16,492 nt of DNA from Vulcanimicrobiota bacterium (lineage in GTDB: Bacteria; Vulcanimicrobiota; Vulcanimicrobiia; Vulcanimicrobiales; Vulcanimicrobiaceae), in contig JAFAMS010000086.1 of NCBI GenBank assembly GCA_019233165.1, positions 1 through 16,492 on the forward strand. The letters are read 5' to 3'. The position numbers and the translations under genes are program-made. Under the pieces are notes generated by a model. It was not told the origin of the DNA. It searched no databases and worked only from the letters and a program-made list of their open reading frames with translations. Below, piece by piece: positions 14,853 to 16,492 of the stretch (positions are counted from its first letter, which is position 1; every line of letters begins with the position of its first letter).

Positions 14853-15569
14853 ATGCAATCTCCTTCGACCGGGGTCGAGAATACGTTTTCCCGGGCCTGG
14901 ACGTTACTGACGAGCAATTGGATTATCGTCGTCCCAGGGTTGATCATCGGAGTCATCGTCGGGATCGTCGATTACCTGGTCACGCCGCACACCGATGCCG
15001 GCGGTGTGGTCGGTGGGATGGCGAGCGCCGGTGCCGGCCTCCTCGTGGTGATCGTGAACATCATCGGCGAAATCGTCGCCCTCTGCTACGTGACCGGTAT
15101 GGCCGGCGCGGCGTGGATGAAGGGGAAGACCGAGCTTGCCGACGGGACGGTGGCCTTCCAGCGCGATGCCGGTAACACACTGATTGCAATGATCGCGCTC
15201 TTCATCGTCTTCGTGATCGCGGCGATTCTGTTGATTCCGACGCTCACGATATCGATCTGGCTCGCGATCTATTTCACGATCTACACGTTCGCCTCGGCGA
15301 TCGTCGGAGAGCGGCCCGGATTCACGGCGCTCGCGGAGTCGTTCCGGATAGCGACGAAACGAGTAGGGCCCACCCTAATCATCGTCGTCATCATCGGCGT
15401 GATTGCGATCGTCGGTGGGATCCTCGGCGGTATCCTCTCGATCGTACCGTTCCTGGGGCCGATCGTCGCCGCGGTCATCACCGAGGTCGTCCTCGCCTAC
15501 ATCACGCTGGTAATCGTCGGCGAATATCTCGCACTGCGCGAAGTTTCGGGGATTCCGCCTTCGCCCTAG
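14853..15569 (+). CDS. Polytopic membrane protein of unknown function
   Basis: A 238-residue integral membrane protein rich in Ile, Val and Gly. Hydrophobic segments lie at about 23-43, 60-85, 109-128, 130-152, 172-196 and 200-228, giving some six helices. A short N-terminal cytoplasmic part (MQSPSTGVENTFSRAWTLLTSN) and a loop FQRDAGNT precede the third helix. The pattern resembles small bacterial membrane proteins related to the glycerophosphodiesterase membrane domain (ENTFSRAWTLL...NW, then F..A....R.GPTL), but I cannot name it. AAGGAG 8 nt before the ATG at 14853 is a good ribosome site. It follows the HAD gene after 45 nt and abuts the second HAD frame. Confidence 0.82.
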   Translation: MQSPSTGVENTFSRAWTLLTSNWIIVVPGLIIGVIVGIVDYLVTPHTDAGGVVGGMASAGAGLLVVIVNIIGEIVALCYVTGMAGAAWMKGKTELADGTVAFQRDAGNTLIAMIALFIVFVIAAILLIPTLTISIWLAIYFTIYTFASAIVGERPGFTALAESFRIATKRVGPTLIIVVIIGVIAIVGGILGGILSIVPFLGPIVAAVITEVVLAYITLVIVGEYLALREVSGIPPSP

Positions 15570-16240
15570 CGTTCGAAGCGCTCACGTTCGACTGCTACGG
15601 TACGATCGTCGATTGGGACCGCGGGATCAGCGCGGCGCTGGAGTCTCTCTTTCGTGCGCACGACGTGCCGTTCGAGCGCGCCGCCGTCCTCGATGCATAT
15701 GCTGAAGAGGAAGCGGCGCTGGAGGCCGGCCCGTACCTGCGGTATCGCGAGGTGCTCGCGCGCGTTCTCGACGGGTTGGGGAAGCGATTCGGATTCGAAA
15801 CGTCGCGCTCGGAGCGCGAGCATTTCGGCGGTTCCGTCGCCGAGTGGCCGCCGTTCACCGATTCAGCAGGCGCGCTTGCGCGCCTGAAGACGCGGTACAA
15901 GCTTGCGATCGTCACGAACTGCGATGACGACCTGATCGCGGCGAGCGTTGCGAAGCTCGGCGTCGCGTTCGACGCGATCGTCACGGCGCAGCAGGTCGGA
16001 AGCTACAAGCCGAGCCGAGCAAACTTTCACGCCGCGTTCGAGCGGCTCAGTCTACCTCGCGAGCGGATCCTGCACGTGGCAGAGAGCCTGTATCACGATC
16101 ACGTCCCGGCAAAGGAGCTTGGCCTCACAACCGCCTGGATCAACCGTCGGGGTGAACGAAACCGGCTCGGCGTAAAGCCGGATTTTGAGTTTCCCGATCT
16201 CGCGACGCTCGCCGCTCGTGTCACCAATGGCCAAAAGTAG
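15570..16240 (+). CDS. HAD hydrolase, haloacid dehalogenase type II-like
   Basis: A HAD hydrolase of about 223 residues resembling type II 2-haloacid dehalogenases. The open frame reads FEALTFDCYGTIVDWD right after the membrane-protein stop, carrying the nucleophile Asp of motif I; VTNCDDD is motif II, SYKPSRANFHAAF holds the motif III Lys, and VAESLYHDHVPAKELGL matches motif IV, with ITSFD-like Asp replaced by the ES..HD pattern. The frame has no ATG, GTG or TTG before GTG 15665, which would delete the nucleophile. So either a non-standard start near 15566-15572, a frameshift from the upstream gene, or a sequence error is involved; the start given is only approximate. Classic dehalogenase Arg and Asn residues were not verified, so a phosphatase role is equally possible. 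Confidence 0.75.
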
Positions 16241-16269
16241 CCGGTACCTTTTCGCGCTATCCTAGGCGC

Positions 16270-16492
16270 ATGGAGATTCGGGTCGCCGGCCCTCATGACG
16301 CGGAGGAGATCGCGCGCATCTACGCGCCGATCGTAGAGCAGACGACGATCTCGTTCGAGGACTGCGCGCCGTCGGCGGCCGAGATCGCGCGGCGCATCGA
16401 GACCATCCTGCCGGAGTATCCGTGGCTCGTCGCAGTCGACGACGACGGCGTCGCCGGCTATGCCTACGCGAGCCGCCATCGCGACCGCGCGG
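16270..16492 (+). CDS. GNAT N-acetyltransferase, phosphinothricin acetyltransferase-like (5' part)
   Basis: The first 74 residues of a GCN5-related acetyltransferase, cut by the window end. The reading MEIRVAGPHDAEEIARIYAP, then TTISFED, then EYPWLVAVDDDGVAGYAYASRHRDRA matches the phosphinothricin/methionine-sulfoximine acetyltransferase group (IYAPIV..T.ISFE.., PWLVAE..G.V.GYAYA...R.RAAY). Such enzymes transfer acetyl from acetyl-CoA to amino groups of glutamine-analogue toxins or amino-acid derivatives. The acetyl-CoA loop lies beyond the window. ATG at 16270 is 29 nt after the HAD stop with only a weak AGG upstream. Confidence 0.85.
   Translation, partial: MEIRVAGPHDAEEIARIYAPIVEQTTISFEDCAPSAAEIARRIETILPEYPWLVAVDDDGVAGYAYASRHRDRA

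Noticed and set aside
1..16492. tRNA, rRNA, transposase, integrase or att-site signals
   Set aside because: None seen on either strand; the gene content is ordinary chromosomal.

Overview
The window is 16.5 kb of high-GC bacterial chromosome, almost entirely coding, with strong G/C preference at third codon positions. No phage, IS, CRISPR or RNA gene was seen. Taxonomy cannot be fixed from sequence alone. The gene order prs - ctc/rplY - pth matches the Bacillus-type order and suggests a Terrabacteria-like lineage. The composition and the mix of SpoIIE-type phosphatase, TRAP transporter and GH38 genes would suit an uncultivated high-GC group such as Eremiobacterota/WPS-2, but that is a weak inference.

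Region 1 (1-2647) is organic-acid uptake. The C-terminal part of a TRAP transporter large permease (dctM) runs in from the left on the plus strand. It meets, tail to tail and 4 nt apart, a minus-strand unit of a short-chain dehydrogenase followed by the TRAP substrate-binding protein (dctP). The dehydrogenase may oxidise the imported acid or alcohol.

Region 2 (2648-5294) starts divergently from the dehydrogenase and encodes one long regulator with PAS, two GAF-like, SpoIIE phosphatase and HATPase modules. Its 3' end runs antisense for 174 nt into the last gene of region 3.

Region 3 (5121-8174, minus strand) is a housekeeping operon: ribose-phosphate pyrophosphokinase, ribosomal protein bL25/Ctc, peptidyl-tRNA hydrolase, and a shortened acetylglutamate-kinase-like protein that has lost the usual active-site motifs. 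uvrB diverges from prs across an 88-nt gap.

Region 4 (8263-16492, plus strand) carries uvrB and then a two-domain protein pairing a metallo-beta-lactamase-like N-terminus stripped of its metal ligands with an intact cupin. A 71-residue Ala/Gln-rich protein follows, with its own promoter and terminator-like hairpin. Next come a GH38 alpha-mannosidase coupled to a HAD phosphatase, a six-helix membrane protein, a second HAD hydrolase of the haloacid dehalogenase type, and the start of a phosphinothricin-acetyltransferase-like GNAT enzyme.

The most unusual points are: two genes (GH38 and the second HAD) whose conserved N-termini are encoded upstream of any ATG/GTG/TTG, each directly after a neighbour's stop codon; the pseudo-MBL/cupin fusion; the degenerate kinase at the end of the prs operon; an atypical Prs; and the autonomous small Ala/Gln-rich gene. 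I found no clear, complete new defence or mobile system.
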